DNA of 64,000 nt from Comamonas testosteroni. GTDB lineage: Bacteria > Pseudomonadota > Gammaproteobacteria > Burkholderiales > Burkholderiaceae_C. Every line of letters starts with the position of its first letter. The stretch's first letter is position 1. This document shows, piece after piece, positions 1 through 9,745 of the stretch. Position numbers and translations under genes: made by a program. The stretch lies in the NCBI GenBank assembly GCA_008727115.1, contig CP044131.1, forward strand, positions 3,906,001 through 3,970,000. Direction: 5' to 3'. The notes below the pieces were generated by a model. That model did not search any database. It saw only the letters and a program-made list of their open reading frames with translations, and was not told the DNA's origin.

Positions 1-468
1 AGCCGAGTCGGACGAGGCAGCCTGAGCGGCCTTCTCTCTTTCCGCCCGTGCCTTTTCTGCCTTGTCCGCCTTATCCGCAGCGGCCGAGCGCTCCTTGACC
101 AAGTCACCTAGTGGGTCACCCGAGGTCGGTTTGGGCGGCTGCTCCGACGAGGCAGATACGGGCGGTGTAGCAACGCCGCCGGTTGCCGTAGGTTGTACCG
201 CTGGTGTGGGTGGTGTCACGGTCACATCACTGGGTGGCACAGCCACCGCAGGCGGGGCTGGCTGACGACCTTGCAAGGGCGCGTTGGGGTCCCAGTTTTT
301 GTTGCGCTCGGCCTCTGCCGCGTCTCGGTCAGTGTTGTTGCCCCCCTTGTTCAGGAAAGGTACGGGCACCTTGGTCACATAAACGGCCACGGCCAGCGCC
401 GCCGCCAGGCCGATAACCATGCCAAAGATCAGGCCCAGGATGGTTCCACCGCGTTGCTGGTTCTTCAT
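1..468 (-). CDS. SPOR-domain (FtsN-like) membrane protein, 3' end outside window
   Basis: Starts MKNQQRGGTILGL and continues without a stop to the window edge (156 codons seen). Residues about 9-30 form one transmembrane helix after a short basic N-terminus, so the bulk is periplasmic. A Pro/Thr-rich linker follows (about 60-115), then a charged Ala/Lys/Glu stretch likely to be a coiled coil (about 125-150). This is the N-terminal architecture of FtsN-like cell-division proteins, whose C-terminal SPOR domain binds denuded septal peptidoglycan. That domain would lie beyond base 1 and is not seen, so the family is inferred from architecture and from the position just downstream of argS, where Burkholderiales commonly carry a SPOR gene. 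The spacing to the argS stop is 69 bp, in the same direction. Confidence 0.7.
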   Translation of the reverse strand, partial: MKNQQRGGTILGLIFGMVIGLAAALAVAVYVTKVPVPFLNKGGNNTDRDAAEAERNKNWDPNAPLQGRQPAPPAVAVPPSDVTVTPPTPAVQPTATGGVATPPVSASSEQPPKPTSGDPLGDLVKERSAAADKADKAEKARAEREKAAQAASSDSA

Positions 469-537
469 ATCAGTCGCTTAACGCTTTCTGCTTCAGTTAT
501 GCCGTTTTCAGGGCCTTCTGCGGCCCTGAAAACAGGA

Positions 538-2247
538 TTACATGCGCTCAGGTGCGCTCACACCCAGCACAGCCAGGCCATTGTGCAACACCTGAGCGGT
601 GGCAGCGACCAGGGCCAGGCGTGCCAGCTTGACCTTCTCGTCGTCGACCAGAATGCGCTCGGCATCGTAGTAGCTGTGATAGGCCGAGGCCAGATCACGC
701 AGATAGAAGGTCACATCGTGCGGTGCATTACCAGCCGCCGCAGCGGTCAGCATCTCGGGGTACTTGGCCAGCAGCAGCATCAGTGCCTGAGCCTGCGGGC
801 CTTCCAGCGCCGACAGGTCCACATCCTTGAGTGCGGGCACGCCAGCACCGCCGGCTTCTTGCCATGCACGCAGCACGGACTGGATACGGGCATGGGCGTA
901 CTGCACGTAGTACACGGGGTTGTCGTTGTTCTGGGCCACGGCCAGATCGACGTCGAAGGTGTACTCGGTGTCAGGCTTGCGGCTCAGCAGGAAGAAGCGC
1001 ACGGCATCCTTGCTGGTCCATTCGATCAGGTCGCGCAGCGTGACGTAAGAGCCTGCGCGCTTGCTGATCTTGACCTCTTCGCCATTGCGCACCACGCGCA
1101 CCATGGTGTGCAGCACGTAGTCCGGGTAGCCCTCGGGGATGCCCACATCGGCCGCCTGCAGGCCGGCGCGCACGCGGGCGATGGTGCCGTGGTGGTCGGT
1201 GCCCTGAATATTCACCACCTTGGTGAAGCCACGCTTGAACTTCTGGATGTGGTAGGCCACATCAGGCACAAAGTAGGTGTAGCCGCCGTCGGTCTTGCGC
1301 ATCACGCGGTCTTTGTCGTCACCATAGTCGGTGGACTTGAGCCACAGCGCGCCATCCTGCTCGTAGGTCTTGCCGTTGGCGATCAGGCGGTTGACTGTTT
1401 CTTCAACATAGCCGTTCTCGTACAGGCTCGATTCCAGATAGTACTGGTCGAACTTCAGATTGAAGGCCTGCAGATCCTTGTCCTGCTCGTTGCGCAGATA
1501 GGCCACGGCAAACTGGCGGATGTTGTCATAGTCGTCCACATCACCATTGGCGGTGAATTCGCGGTCATCGGCCTTGATGGTTTGCTTGGCCTTGAAGGCT
1601 TCGGCAATATCGGCGATGTAGTCGCCGTTGTAGAAATTCTTGGCCAGCGGGTTGTCGCTGTCGGTGGGCCAGCACTCATCACCGGGCTTGAAGCCCTTGG
1701 CACGCAGCTGGGTGGACTTGGTCAGGGTGTCGATCTGCACGCCCGCGTCGTTGTAATAAAACTCGCGGTGCACCTTCCAGCCTTGGCTGGAATACAGGTT
1801 GCTGATGGCGTCGCCAATCGCCGCCTGACGGCCGTGACCCACGTGCAGCGGGCCGGTGGGGTTGGCAGAGACAAACTCGACCAGAATGTTTTCGCCGCGG
1901 TCGGCCTGATAGCCGAACTTCTCGGCCTGACCCAACACTTCACGCACCACTTCCTGCTTGGCAGCGGGCTTGAGGCGGATATTCAAAAAGCCAGGGCCTG
2001 CAATTTCAATCGCATCCACCCATTGCTGGAAGGCAGCCGTAGCCTCCAGTGCAGTCTTGAGCTGCTCACCCAGAGCGCGAGGATTGGCCTTCAAAGGCTT
2101 GGCCAGCTGCATGGCCGCCGTACAAGCGAAGTCGCCATGGGCTGCCACTTTGGGGTTTTCAAACGCAGCGCGTGCGCCAGCGCCGGGCGAGAGTGTTTCG
2201 AGCTCAGCAGCCAGGGCAGCGAGCAATTCTTGTTTGACGGAAAGCAT
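538..2247 (-). CDS. argS: Arginyl-tRNA synthetase
   Basis: Class I aminoacyl-tRNA synthetase that charges tRNA-Arg in the cytoplasm; 569 aa, normal length. The HIGH-type motif is in [13 protein letters not shown] (about 130-142) and the KMSKS-like loop reads KISKRAG. The N-terminal Arg_tRNA_synt_N (additional tRNA-binding) region and the C-terminal DALR anticodon-binding domain (ending LGVSAPERM) are both present. The ATG at 2247 gives the usual start [12 protein letters not shown]. The gene is followed in the same direction by the SPOR-domain gene, with which it may be cotranscribed. Confidence 0.97.
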   Translation of the reverse strand: MLSVKQELLAALAAELETLSPGAGARAAFENPKVAAHGDFACTAAMQLAKPLKANPRALGEQLKTALEATAAFQQWVDAIEIAGPGFLNIRLKPAAKQEVVREVLGQAEKFGYQADRGENILVEFVSANPTGPLHVGHGRQAAIGDAISNLYSSQGWKVHREFYYNDAGVQIDTLTKSTQLRAKGFKPGDECWPTDSDNPLAKNFYNGDYIADIAEAFKAKQTIKADDREFTANGDVDDYDNIRQFAVAYLRNEQDKDLQAFNLKFDQYYLESSLYENGYVEETVNRLIANGKTYEQDGALWLKSTDYGDDKDRVMRKTDGGYTYFVPDVAYHIQKFKRGFTKVVNIQGTDHHGTIARVRAGLQAADVGIPEGYPDYVLHTMVRVVRNGEEVKISKRAGSYVTLRDLIEWTSKDAVRFFLLSRKPDTEYTFDVDLAVAQNNDNPVYYVQYAHARIQSVLRAWQEAGGAGVPALKDVDLSALEGPQAQALMLLLAKYPEMLTAAAAGNAPHDVTFYLRDLASAYHSYYDAERILVDDEKVKLARLALVAATAQVLHNGLAVLGVSAPERM

Positions 2248-2374
2248 TGCGGGATTTTACGTGGCTACCTCTATCCGCGCAGCCAAGCTGGATTGCGTGC
2301 CCGCAACAAGGCGTTGCAGCGTGGCGGCCGCGCATCGCACAAGCAAGCCATGCGAGCGCGGCAGTCGCCCTCGC

Positions 2375-2821
2375 CTACATGCCGCGCGCCCAGAAAACAG
2401 CGATCACGGCAATTACCGGCACCAGATGGCCTTGCCACATCACCCACTTGCGGGTTTGCTTGACCTCTTGCGGCGCTGGCAATTGCCCGGTGGCATCCAG
2501 CGTCTTCTTCCAGCGACGGAAGGTGAACGTTGGCTTGAGCGACAGCAGCACGGCAACAACAAACAGCGTCATCTTGATGTGAAACAGCGGCGAAGCCACA
2601 TAGCCCCCCATGCCTTTGACGCCCCAGACCAGACGCGCAATACCTGTCAGCAGCAAGGCAAGGGCGGCAATGCCATAAATCATGTCCAGGCGGGCCAGGC
2701 GCTGCACCACGGCAGCACTCATCCACTCGACCCGGCACAGAGCCGCCTGGCTAGTCAGAAACACCACCAGAGTCAGAATCGCCAGCAGGTGGGCGCTGGC
2801 AAGCACAGCTTCAAAAGTCAT
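2375..2821 (-). CDS. DUF2214-like integral membrane protein
   Basis: 148 aa from the ATG at 2821 (MTFEAVLASAHLLAI). There are four hydrophobic segments, at about 8-27, 48-66, 80-95 and 126-145. The pattern RLARLDMIYGIAAL followed by GIARLVWGVKG resembles the DUF2214 family of four-helix inner-membrane proteins, whose function is unknown. It lies 127 bp upstream of argS in the same direction and downstream of the LysR regulator gene. I do not assign a function. Confidence 0.75.
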   Translation of the reverse strand: MTFEAVLASAHLLAILTLVVFLTSQAALCRVEWMSAAVVQRLARLDMIYGIAALALLLTGIARLVWGVKGMGGYVASPLFHIKMTLFVVAVLLSLKPTFTFRRWKKTLDATGQLPAPQEVKQTRKWVMWQGHLVPVIAVIAVFWARGM

Positions 2822-2904
2822 GGTTTTGCAAAAGAAAAAGGACGGGTTCTGCAGTCCGCCAAGAACTGCAACGACCCGTCCATTGTCTACCGATTCAAGA
2901 TTGC

Positions 2905-3840
2905 TCAGGCATCCACACCCAGGCGAAAGAAATCCGGCTGGTTGTAATGGTGCTTGAGGTAGTCGATCCACATGCGCACGCGCAGCGGCATGTGCTTGCG
3001 CTGAGGGAAGACCACAAAGATACCGTTGGGAGGCGCCGCAAAGTCTTCCAGCACCGGCACAAGACGGCCTGCGGCGATCTCGGCCTCGACTTCCCAGGTG
3101 CTGCGCCAGGCAATGCCCCAGCCACCCAGGCACCAGTCGTGCAGTACTTGTCCGTCCGAGCAGTCCAGCGGGCCACCGGGTTTGAAGTGCACAACCTCGC
3201 TGGTGCCGCTTTCGGGGTGCGGGATGCGAAAGGCCCAGCCACGCGTTTGCGAGGCATCGGACGACAGCGTCAAGCAGTCGTGCTGTGTCAGTTCGCTGGG
3301 GTGTTTGGGGATGCCGCGGCGCTCCAGATAGGATGGTGTCGCCACGCACAGGCGACGGTTGTCGGCAATGCGCACGCTGACCAGCGCCGAATCTGCCAAA
3401 TCGCCCACCCGCACGGCGCAGTCAAAGCCCTCTCCGGCCAAGTCGACCACACGATCGCTGAGATTCAGAGAGATGGTCACATCGGGATGCAGATCGCGAA
3501 AGCGTGGCACCAAGGGAGCGACATGACGGCGGCCAAAACCGGCTGGTGCCGTGATGCGCAAATGCCCCGTGGCCTTGACGCCACCGGCGCTGACGCTGGC
3601 CTCAGCATTGCACACATCGGACAGCAAACGCTGGCAATCCTCCAGAAACGCGCTGCCCTCGTGGGTGAGGGAAATACGACGTGTGGTGCGCACCATGAGC
3701 TTGACGCCCAAGTGCTCTTCCAGCGCATCCAGTCTGCGCCCCATGATGGCGGGTGCCACGCCCTCGGCCTTGGCAGCAGCTGTCAAGCTGCCCCTGGTCG
3801 CTACCGATACAAAAGACTCGAAAGCCTTGAGCTTGTCCAT
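2905..3840 (-). CDS. LysR-family transcriptional regulator
   Basis: 311 aa from the ATG at 3840. The N-terminal winged helix-turn-helix is typical of the family (MDKLKAFESFVSVATRGSLT, residues 1-20, then AAAKAEGVAPAIMGRRLDALE). The effector-binding domain (about 90-300) contains LRITAPAGFGRRHVAPLVPRF and DCAVRVG, as in the LTTR subgroup related to DmlR and other close homologues. An in-frame TTG lies 129 bp further upstream but would add a tail not found in the family, so the internal ATG is preferred. The target is unknown. Nothing divergent lies directly next to it; the nearest opposite-strand gene starts 388 bp away. Confidence 0.93.
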   Translation of the reverse strand: MDKLKAFESFVSVATRGSLTAAAKAEGVAPAIMGRRLDALEEHLGVKLMVRTTRRISLTHEGSAFLEDCQRLLSDVCNAEASVSAGGVKATGHLRITAPAGFGRRHVAPLVPRFRDLHPDVTISLNLSDRVVDLAGEGFDCAVRVGDLADSALVSVRIADNRRLCVATPSYLERRGIPKHPSELTQHDCLTLSSDASQTRGWAFRIPHPESGTSEVVHFKPGGPLDCSDGQVLHDWCLGGWGIAWRSTWEVEAEIAAGRLVPVLEDFAAPPNGIFVVFPQRKHMPLRVRMWIDYLKHHYNQPDFFRLGVDA

Positions 3841-4227
3841 GACCGCTGCTCCTGTCTGGTCCGTGTTGTCTCCTGCTGCGGCGAGCCCGAGCTCCTGAAT
3901 AAGAAGCGCAAACCGCTTTAGCAGTCTTGATTTAGTAATGTTTTTTATCGAAATCCAATACAGCGACAACGCTAAGCGCTATGACTTTAGATTCATTGAT
4001 GCGCCTTATATGCTGTCACGCATGTGACCTTGTCGCGTTATACCGCAACTAGAAGTCACAAGTTAACAATAGATATTGGGTATTTATATACGTTTATATC
4101 AAAATTTACCGTTTTTACGATCCAGGAATATCGGTTATTCGCCCCGACCATGAAGCACCGCCCCTCCAGTGCTTTCCTCCTATGATCGCGTTCAGTCACA
4201 TCTACCAAGCCCTTGCGGCTGGCCTTC
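3841..4227. other. Divergent intergenic region, AT-rich, with an inverted repeat
   Basis: This 387-bp gap separates the LysR gene (minus) from the histidine kinase gene (plus). It is far more AT-rich than its neighbours, especially 4050-4130, and probably holds the promoters of both genes. An inverted repeat GTCAC-GCAT-GTGAC lies at 4015-4028 and could be an operator. I see no convincing gene here. Confidence 0.5.
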
Positions 4228-5427
4228 ATGAGCGCCCCTTCCTTTTCCGCATCCCAGCTTGTCGACCTGCTCAGCCGCACCGATCAAGGCTGTGCCATCT
4301 GGAGCGCCGAAGAACAGCTGATCATGGCCACGCCCGCCTGGCGTCAATGGTTTGATGTGGAGCCACAGGCAGTCATCGTCGGCACGCCCCTGCAGCAACT
4401 GCTGTCTGCGCAAGCCTGGCAATTCCACGGCCCGCGCTTTGCCGCCGCAGCCCAAGGCCTACGCCAGGAATATGACGAGACTCGGCAGGATGAGTTTGGC
4501 GCACAGCGCCACCGCCGCATACAGCTCACTCCCTGCTCCCCCGATTCACAGGGCCGGCATGACGTACTGATGCAGTTCTGCGATGTAAGCCGCGAGTACG
4601 CACGCGGTGAAGTCATTGCCCGTCAGCACGCTCAGCTGCAAACCCTGCACGAGCAGCTGCGCAGCAACCGCAGCGATGCCGGCGAACTGGACAAGCTGCG
4701 CACCCTGCTGGACTGGCGCACCGCCATGCTCACCGAGCACAACGAAATGCTGCAACTGCTGTCGCACGAGATTCGCCAGCCGCTGAACAATGCCTCGGCC
4801 GCCATGCAAGCCACGCTCAAGGCCATTGACGACCTGCACCTGGCCGATGCCGCGCCCGCCACCAAAGCCCTGCACAGAGCAGAGCATGTACTGCAGCAAG
4901 TCATCAGCACACTGGACAACACGCTGGCCGCCGGCACCATTTTGGCCGTGGGGGGCAAGGCCGGAGCGTCGATAGAAACCGATCTGCCCACACTCATCAA
5001 GCTGGTGCTGCACGATATTGCGGCCGATCTGCGTCCTCGTGTCGAGGTGCAATGGCTGACCCAGCCACGTACTGTGCAGCTGCATCCCGCGCTGATGCGA
5101 CTGACGATTCGCAACCTGCTCAACAACGCCCTGGCCTATGCGCCTGTCGATACGCAGGTGCAACTGAGCATTTCAGAGTCCGATGAGCCACTGGCACTGA
5201 TCCTGGAAGTGCGAGACCTCGGCCCCGGCATCCCCGAGGAGCTTCGCCCACGCCTGTTCGACAAAGGCTCGCGCGGCAGCAACAGCCATAGCCGCCCCGG
5301 CGCAGGGCTGGGCCTGTTCATCGTGCGCTCGGTGCTGCAGCTGCACCAAGGTACAGTAGAGGCTCTGCCTCACAGTCCGCATGGCACGATCATGCGCCTG
5401 GTCATTCCTCAAGGCCTAGCCGAATAA
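4228..5427 (+). CDS. Soluble sensor histidine kinase
   Basis: 399 aa from the ATG at 4228. There is no transmembrane segment. Residues about 5-125 look like a PAS-type sensor (DQGCAIWSAEEQLIMATPAW), followed by a coiled coil (about 130-170). The dimerisation helix contains LLSHEIRQPLNN, with the phospho-acceptor at His180. The ATPase domain is intact: N box NLLNNALAYAP, G1 VRDLGPGIPEE, and G2 GAGLGLFIVRSV near the C-terminus. The protein is therefore expected to be a cytoplasmic autokinase that senses an internal cue. The response regulator gene begins 9 bp downstream and is its probable partner. The signal and target genes cannot be read from the sequence. Confidence 0.93.
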   Translation: MSAPSFSASQLVDLLSRTDQGCAIWSAEEQLIMATPAWRQWFDVEPQAVIVGTPLQQLLSAQAWQFHGPRFAAAAQGLRQEYDETRQDEFGAQRHRRIQLTPCSPDSQGRHDVLMQFCDVSREYARGEVIARQHAQLQTLHEQLRSNRSDAGELDKLRTLLDWRTAMLTEHNEMLQLLSHEIRQPLNNASAAMQATLKAIDDLHLADAAPATKALHRAEHVLQQVISTLDNTLAAGTILAVGGKAGASIETDLPTLIKLVLHDIAADLRPRVEVQWLTQPRTVQLHPALMRLTIRNLLNNALAYAPVDTQVQLSISESDEPLALILEVRDLGPGIPEELRPRLFDKGSRGSNSHSRPGAGLGLFIVRSVLQLHQGTVEALPHSPHGTIMRLVIPQGLAE

Positions 5428-5436
5428 GAGCCGTCC

Positions 5437-6123
5437 ATGCTGCCCGCCACCCTTGCCCTGGTCGACGACGACACCGAGTACTGCGAATTTCTGGCCCAGC
5501 ACCTGCGCGGCCAGGGTGTGGATGTCACTGCCTACAGCGACAGCAGTGATCTGCTGGCCGATGACGCCCCCTACCGCTTCGACTTCTATGTGCTGGACCT
5601 GATGCTGCCCGGCGTGCCTGGCACCGAGCTGCTGCGCATCATCCGCAAGCGCACCCAGGCCGGCGTGCTCATCGTCTCGGGCCGGCTGGGCTCGGAGGTC
5701 TTTGCCGAAGTCATCAATGCCGGCGCAGACATGTACCTGACCAAGCCCGTGACCTTCGAGCAGGTGGAGCTGGCCGTGCGCGCCGTGCACCGCCGCATCA
5801 TGACTACCGCCAAGACCGCCACAGCCTGGAAGCTGGACAGCCGCCGCAGTCTGCTGATTGCCCCTGATGGCCAAAGCGTGGAGCTGAGCGCGACGGACCT
5901 GATGCTGATGGAGTGCTTTTTGCAAGCCCAGGGCGAGACCGTCAGCCGCGAACACATTCGCAGCCTGCTTGGCCACACCAGCGCAGCGGAGTCTGACAAC
6001 AGCCTGCACGCCACCATCTACCGCCTGCGCCGCCGCATCGAGCGCGCCACCCCCGTAGCGGTTCCCCTGCAGTCTCAGCAAAAAGTGGGCTATCAGTTTC
6101 GCGCACCGCTGATTGCAGCCTGA
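5437..6123 (+). CDS. OmpR-family response regulator
   Basis: 228 aa. The receiver domain (1-120) has acidic residues LVDDDTE, phospho-acceptor Asp54 in VLDLMLPG, and the conserved Lys in YLTKP. The C-terminal winged helix (about 130-225) includes ATIYRLRRRIE and VGYQFRAP, so it should bind DNA. The gene lies 9 bp after the soluble kinase gene and is very likely cotranscribed with it. A bidirectional hairpin terminator follows at 6163-6188. The regulon is unknown. Confidence 0.95.
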   Translation: MLPATLALVDDDTEYCEFLAQHLRGQGVDVTAYSDSSDLLADDAPYRFDFYVLDLMLPGVPGTELLRIIRKRTQAGVLIVSGRLGSEVFAEVINAGADMYLTKPVTFEQVELAVRAVHRRIMTTAKTATAWKLDSRRSLLIAPDGQSVELSATDLMLMECFLQAQGETVSREHIRSLLGHTSAAESDNSLHATIYRLRRRIERATPVAVPLQSQQKVGYQFRAPLIAA

Positions 6124-6162
6124 GTGAGGCTTTGGCCGCTGCACACCAACACTTTCCAAAAG

Positions 6163-6188
6163 CAAAACGGGCCTTGAGGCCCGTTTTT
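6163..6188. terminator. Bidirectional rho-independent terminator
   Basis: Nine-base arms AACGGGCCT/AGGCCCGTT with a 2-nt loop are flanked by A and T runs. It sits between the convergent response regulator and roadblock genes and can serve both. Confidence 0.9.
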
Positions 6189-6208
6189 CACATTCAGCCT
6201 GCGCTGAA

Positions 6209-6568
6209 TTACATGGTCATCTTGGATTCCACATCGGCAATCTTGCGACGAGCCAGCGCCAGGTTGGCACGGCTGCTGTCCAGCACGTAGTACACAAAAA
6301 TACCGTTGAGCTTTTCGGCGGGGCGCAGGATGTGGTACTGCTTGCCCAGGGTGATCAGAATGTCTTCGATGGTGTCATGCAGACCCAGAGACTTCATGGT
6401 CTTCATCTTGGCACGCACCACTTCGGTGTTACCTGCGGCTGCCAGCTCCATATCAACGCCAGATCCCACGCTGCCCAACAGCATGCCGCTGTTGTAATCC
6501 ACCACCGCCGCGCACAGAGCGCCGTCGAGGGTCATCAGATCTTGCAGGCTTTCGTTAAGATTTGCCAT
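6209..6568 (-). CDS. Roadblock/LC7-like protein
   Basis: 119 aa; the start at 6568 is supported by AAGGAG six bases upstream. The pattern (LQDLMTLDGALCAAVVDYNSGMLLGS, then NTEVVRAKM, LGKQYHILRP and the C-terminal helix RANLALARRKIADVE) fits the roadblock/longin fold. In bacteria such proteins form dimers and regulate small Ras-like GTPases such as MglA, or act in type IV-pilus and polarity systems. No MglA-type GTPase lies in the window, so the partner is unknown. The gene stands alone and is convergent with the response regulator gene. Confidence 0.75.
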   Translation of the reverse strand: MANLNESLQDLMTLDGALCAAVVDYNSGMLLGSVGSGVDMELAAAGNTEVVRAKMKTMKSLGLHDTIEDILITLGKQYHILRPAEKLNGIFVYYVLDSSRANLALARRKIADVESKMTM

Positions 6569-6883
6569 GAGGGCTCCTTAATAAAGATTTACTGATTGAG
6601 ATCAAAAGATAATCAGATGTTTCAAGTCTAACAAATCATTTCTGATTTCAATTGTGAATTTATGACAGACAACGCCTCGTCATCAGGTAACCGATTTTTC
6701 GACAATGAAAGATGCTCCTTTTTCTTAACACCCTGAAAAAATCTTTCAAATCAGCGTCTTGCATCGCTCCTCAGCGAAAAACCAAAGTACCTCAACATCT
6801 CAGGCCACGACGGAAGAGGACTTCTCCCCTCCTTCCACCCTCGTTCATCTTGCTTTCTTGCATCAGAACTGATCAGAAGCCAA

Positions 6884-6903
6884 AGACCCAAGCCTTGGGT
6901 CTT
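6884..6903. promoter_or_regulatory. Inverted repeat upstream of glcB (distal)
   Basis: AGACCCAAG and CTTGGGTCT face each other around a 2-nt centre, about 155 bp before the glcB start. No T run follows on either strand, so it is more likely an operator or a structural element than a terminator. Confidence 0.4.
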
Positions 6904-6987
6904 CAATGAAACCCGGAGATTACATACATAAATATCATCAGTTTTAAACTTTTTAGGCTATTTATGTACTCAAATAATTCAAATACA

Positions 6988-7016
6988 GTGTCATGACACG
7001 CTGCCCATGATGGGCA
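6988..7016. promoter_or_regulatory. Paired palindromes just upstream of glcB
   Basis: A perfect 12-bp palindrome GTGTCATGACAC (6988-6999) is followed two bases later by a 15-bp palindrome TGCCCATGATGGGCA (7002-7016). Both lie 42-70 bp before the glcB ATG, in the region expected for an operator or the 5' end of the mRNA. No regulator gene is adjacent. Confidence 0.45.
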
Positions 7017-7057
7017 ACGACTACTGAATATCTAGAGACATCAACCAGAGGTTTCCT

Positions 7058-9250
7058 ATGACTGATCGCACCCAAGTCCACGGCCTGCAAGTAGCCAACG
7101 AGCTGTACAACTTTGTGAATGCACAAGTGCTGCCCGGCACTGGTGTGGATCAAGAAGTCTTCTGGAAGGGCTTTGATCAGATCGTCGCCGACCTGGCCCC
7201 CAAGAATGCTGCTCTGCTGGCCGAGCGTGACCGTCTGCAAGCCGAGCTGGACACTTGGCACAAGGCCAACCCCGGCCCCATCACCGACATGGTGGCCTAT
7301 CGTCAGTTTCTGACCACCATCGGCTACCTGGTCGAGCAGCCCGCTGGCGCCAAGGCCACGACCGAAAACGTGGACGCCGAGCTGGCCGTTCAAGCCGGTC
7401 CTCAGCTGGTCGTACCTATCCTGAACGCCCGCTATGCACTGAACGCAGCCAACGCACGCTGGGGTTCTCTGTACGACGCGCTGTATGGCACCGACGTCAT
7501 CAGCGAAGAAGGTGGTGCTGAAAAGGGCAAGGGCTACAACCCTGTGCGCGGTGCCAAGGTAATTGAGTTCGCTCGCAACTTCCTGGATCAGGCGGCCCCT
7601 CTGGCCTCCGGCTCGCACAAGAATGTCGCTGGCTACGCTGTTGAAGGCGGCAAGCTGGTCGTGACCTTGAAGGACGGCGGCAAGACCGGCCTGAAAGACG
7701 AATCCAAGTTCGTTGGCTACCAGGGCGACGCAGCAACACCCTCCTCGGTTCTGCTGAAGAACAACGGCATCCACATCGACATCATCATCAACAAGGCAAC
7801 CCCCATCGGCAGCTCTGACGCCGCTGGCGTGGCCGATGTGGTGGTCGAAGCCGCTCTGTCCACCATCCTGGACCTGGAAGACTCCGTCGCCGCCGTGGAT
7901 GCCGAAGACAAGGTCAACGGCTACGCCAACTGGCTGGGCATCTTGAAGGGCACGCTGACCGAGTCCTTCGAAAAGGGCGGCAAGATCGTGACCCGCGGCT
8001 TGAATGCCGACCGCGAATACACCGGTGCCGATGGCCAGCCCCTGAAGCTGCATGGCCGCTCGCTGATGTTCCTGCGCAACGTGGGCCACCTGATGACCAA
8101 CCCGGCCGTTCTGTGGGGCGCGGACCAGAAGGAAATCCCCGAAGGCATCATGGACGCCATGGTCACCACCGCCATCGCCATGCACGACCTCAAAGGCAAT
8201 GGCGCCAATGGCATCCAGAACAGCCGCACCGGCAGCGTCTACATCGTCAAGCCCAAGATGCACGGCCCCGCCGAAGCTGCGTTCGCCAACGAACTGTTTG
8301 GCCGCGTTGAGCAAGTTCTGGGCCTGCCCGAGAACACCGTCAAGCTGGGCATCATGGACGAAGAGCGCCGCACCTCGGTGAACCTGAAGGCCGCCATCGC
8401 CGCTGCTCCCGCACGCGTGGCTTTCATCAACACCGGCTTCCTGGACCGCACCGGCGACGAAATGCACACCGCCATGTACGCCGGCCCCATGGTCCGCAAG
8501 GCCGACATGAAGACCTGCGCCTGGCTGCCTGCTTACGAAAAGAGCAACGTGCTGGTCGGGCTGGGCATGGGCCTGCGCGGCCGCGCTCAGATCGGCAAGG
8601 GCATGTGGGCCATGCCTGACCTGATGAAGGCCATGCTGGAGCAAAAGATTGCCCAGCCCAAGGCTGGCGCCAACACCGCCTGGGTGCCCTCGCCCACCGG
8701 TGCCACGCTGCACGCTCTTCATTACCACCAGGTCAATGTGGCCGAAGTGCAGCAAGAGCTGGAAAAGACCGACGCCGATGCCGCACGCGACGATCTGATC
8801 AACGCCATCCTGCAAGTGCCCGTGTCCACCAACCCCAACTGGTCCGACGCTGAAAAGCAGCAGGAAGTGGACAACAACGTTCAGGGCATTCTGGGCTATG
8901 TGGTGCGCTGGATCGACCAGGGCGTGGGCTGCTCCAAGGTGCCCGACATCCACAACGTGGGCCTGATGGAAGACCGCGCCACGCTGCGCATCTCCAGCCA
9001 GCACATTGCCAACTGGCTGCAGCACGGCATCGTGACCGAAGCCATGGTGCGCGACAGCTTTGCCCGCATGGCCAAGGTGGTGGACGAGCAAAACGCCGGC
9101 GACGCCGCCTACAAGAGCTTGGTGGCCAACCCTGACGGCGCCGCTTACCAGGCCGCTCTGGATCTGGTCTTCAAGGGCAAGGAACAGCCTTCCGGCTACA
9201 CTGAACCCCTGCTGCACGCCTGGCGCCTGAAGGTCAAGGCCGGCGCTTAA
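7058..9250 (+). CDS. glcB: Malate synthase G
   Basis: 730 aa, matching the long monomeric G isoform (about 720 aa). It condenses glyoxylate with acetyl-CoA to malate in the glyoxylate bypass and glycolate use. Recognisable blocks are [17 protein letters not shown] (with the active-site Arg), [34 protein letters not shown], and [18 protein letters not shown], which carries the catalytic Asp. An AGAGGTTT stretch precedes the ATG at 7058. It is monocistronic. The palindromes upstream suggest specific control. Confidence 0.98.
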   Translation: MTDRTQVHGLQVANELYNFVNAQVLPGTGVDQEVFWKGFDQIVADLAPKNAALLAERDRLQAELDTWHKANPGPITDMVAYRQFLTTIGYLVEQPAGAKATTENVDAELAVQAGPQLVVPILNARYALNAANARWGSLYDALYGTDVISEEGGAEKGKGYNPVRGAKVIEFARNFLDQAAPLASGSHKNVAGYAVEGGKLVVTLKDGGKTGLKDESKFVGYQGDAATPSSVLLKNNGIHIDIIINKATPIGSSDAAGVADVVVEAALSTILDLEDSVAAVDAEDKVNGYANWLGILKGTLTESFEKGGKIVTRGLNADREYTGADGQPLKLHGRSLMFLRNVGHLMTNPAVLWGADQKEIPEGIMDAMVTTAIAMHDLKGNGANGIQNSRTGSVYIVKPKMHGPAEAAFANELFGRVEQVLGLPENTVKLGIMDEERRTSVNLKAAIAAAPARVAFINTGFLDRTGDEMHTAMYAGPMVRKADMKTCAWLPAYEKSNVLVGLGMGLRGRAQIGKGMWAMPDLMKAMLEQKIAQPKAGANTAWVPSPTGATLHALHYHQVNVAEVQQELEKTDADAARDDLINAILQVPVSTNPNWSDAEKQQEVDNNVQGILGYVVRWIDQGVGCSKVPDIHNVGLMEDRATLRISSQHIANWLQHGIVTEAMVRDSFARMAKVVDEQNAGDAAYKSLVANPDGAAYQAALDLVFKGKEQPSGYTEPLLHAWRLKVKAGA

Positions 9251-9346
9251 ACGCTAAGCCCGCCTGCCCAGCCGCTCCTTCAATCAGAGCGGCTGGCGCA
9301 TGTCCTCCCTAGGTTTCAGATCAGTTTCATGATCAAACTGAGGAAA

Positions 9347-9370
9347 GGCAAGCGCAAGCAGCTATCAAAA
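9347..9370. repeat. Short dispersed repeat family 2, partial copy
   Basis: Carries the core AAGCGCAAGCAGCTATCAAA shared with copies near 19.3, 28.6, 34.3, 57.0 and 62.4 kb. It lies between glcB and the CWC gene. The outer hairpin arm is absent. Confidence 0.6.
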
Positions 9371-9450
9371 ATGCACTCCATGTCTGCGCATCGAGTGCAT
9401 TTTTCTTGGCCGTAACCGGATCAATGCAAGCGGGCTTCTACACTGACGCC

Positions 9451-9678
9451 ATGCCCATCCATCCCGCCATAGACTCCAGCTGCTGCCCCCTGTGCGGCCA
9501 GCCCAACCAGTGCGCCATCAGCGCCGGTCTGCCGCCAGAAAGCTGCTGGTGCATGCAGACCCCCGTGTCACCAGACGCACTGGCCCAGTTGCCTGCCGAA
9601 GCACGCGGCAAAGCCTGCATCTGCCCCGTCTGCGCACAGCCCAGCCGAGGCAGCCAGCAAGCTGATTCCAGCACCTGA
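9451..9678 (+). CDS. Cysteine-rich CWC-family protein
   Basis: 75 aa from the ATG at 9451; an ATG at 9424 would add 9 residues. Cysteines are arranged as CCPLCGQPNQC, then ESCWCMQ, then KACICPVC. This is the pattern of the small cysteine-rich CWC family, probably a zinc-binding fold. Function is unknown. The tautomerase pair lies 67 bp downstream in the same direction and could be cotranscribed. Confidence 0.8.
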   Translation: MPIHPAIDSSCCPLCGQPNQCAISAGLPPESCWCMQTPVSPDALAQLPAEARGKACICPVCAQPSRGSQQADSST

Positions 9679-9745
9679 ACGCGCACCGCCACGGCTTTGC
9701 GCAGTTCAGGCATTCAAACCACTAAAACCATTCAAGGAGACATTG

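Larger units (their letters stand above)
6569..7057. other. glcB upstream region, no gene seen
   Basis: This 489-bp divergent gap lies between the roadblock gene and glcB. It is AT-rich near both ends and contains three inverted repeats, listed separately. A 65-codon open frame at 6712-6909 has no family features and is not called. Confidence 0.5.

Noticed and set aside
193..2463. Long open frame on the plus strand opposite argS
   Set aside because: Antisense shadow of a GC-rich conserved gene; it has no domain features.
4056..4280. 74-codon minus-strand frame overlapping the kinase start
   Set aside because: No ribosome binding site or family pattern and it lies over an AT-rich promoter region.
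6712..6909. 65-codon frame in the glcB upstream gap
   Set aside because: Ser/Lys-rich text without motifs; no convincing start signal.
6962..9217. 751-codon open frame on the minus strand opposite glcB
   Set aside because: Low-complexity His/Gly/Val composition typical of antisense reading of a coding gene; glcB motifs are on the plus strand.
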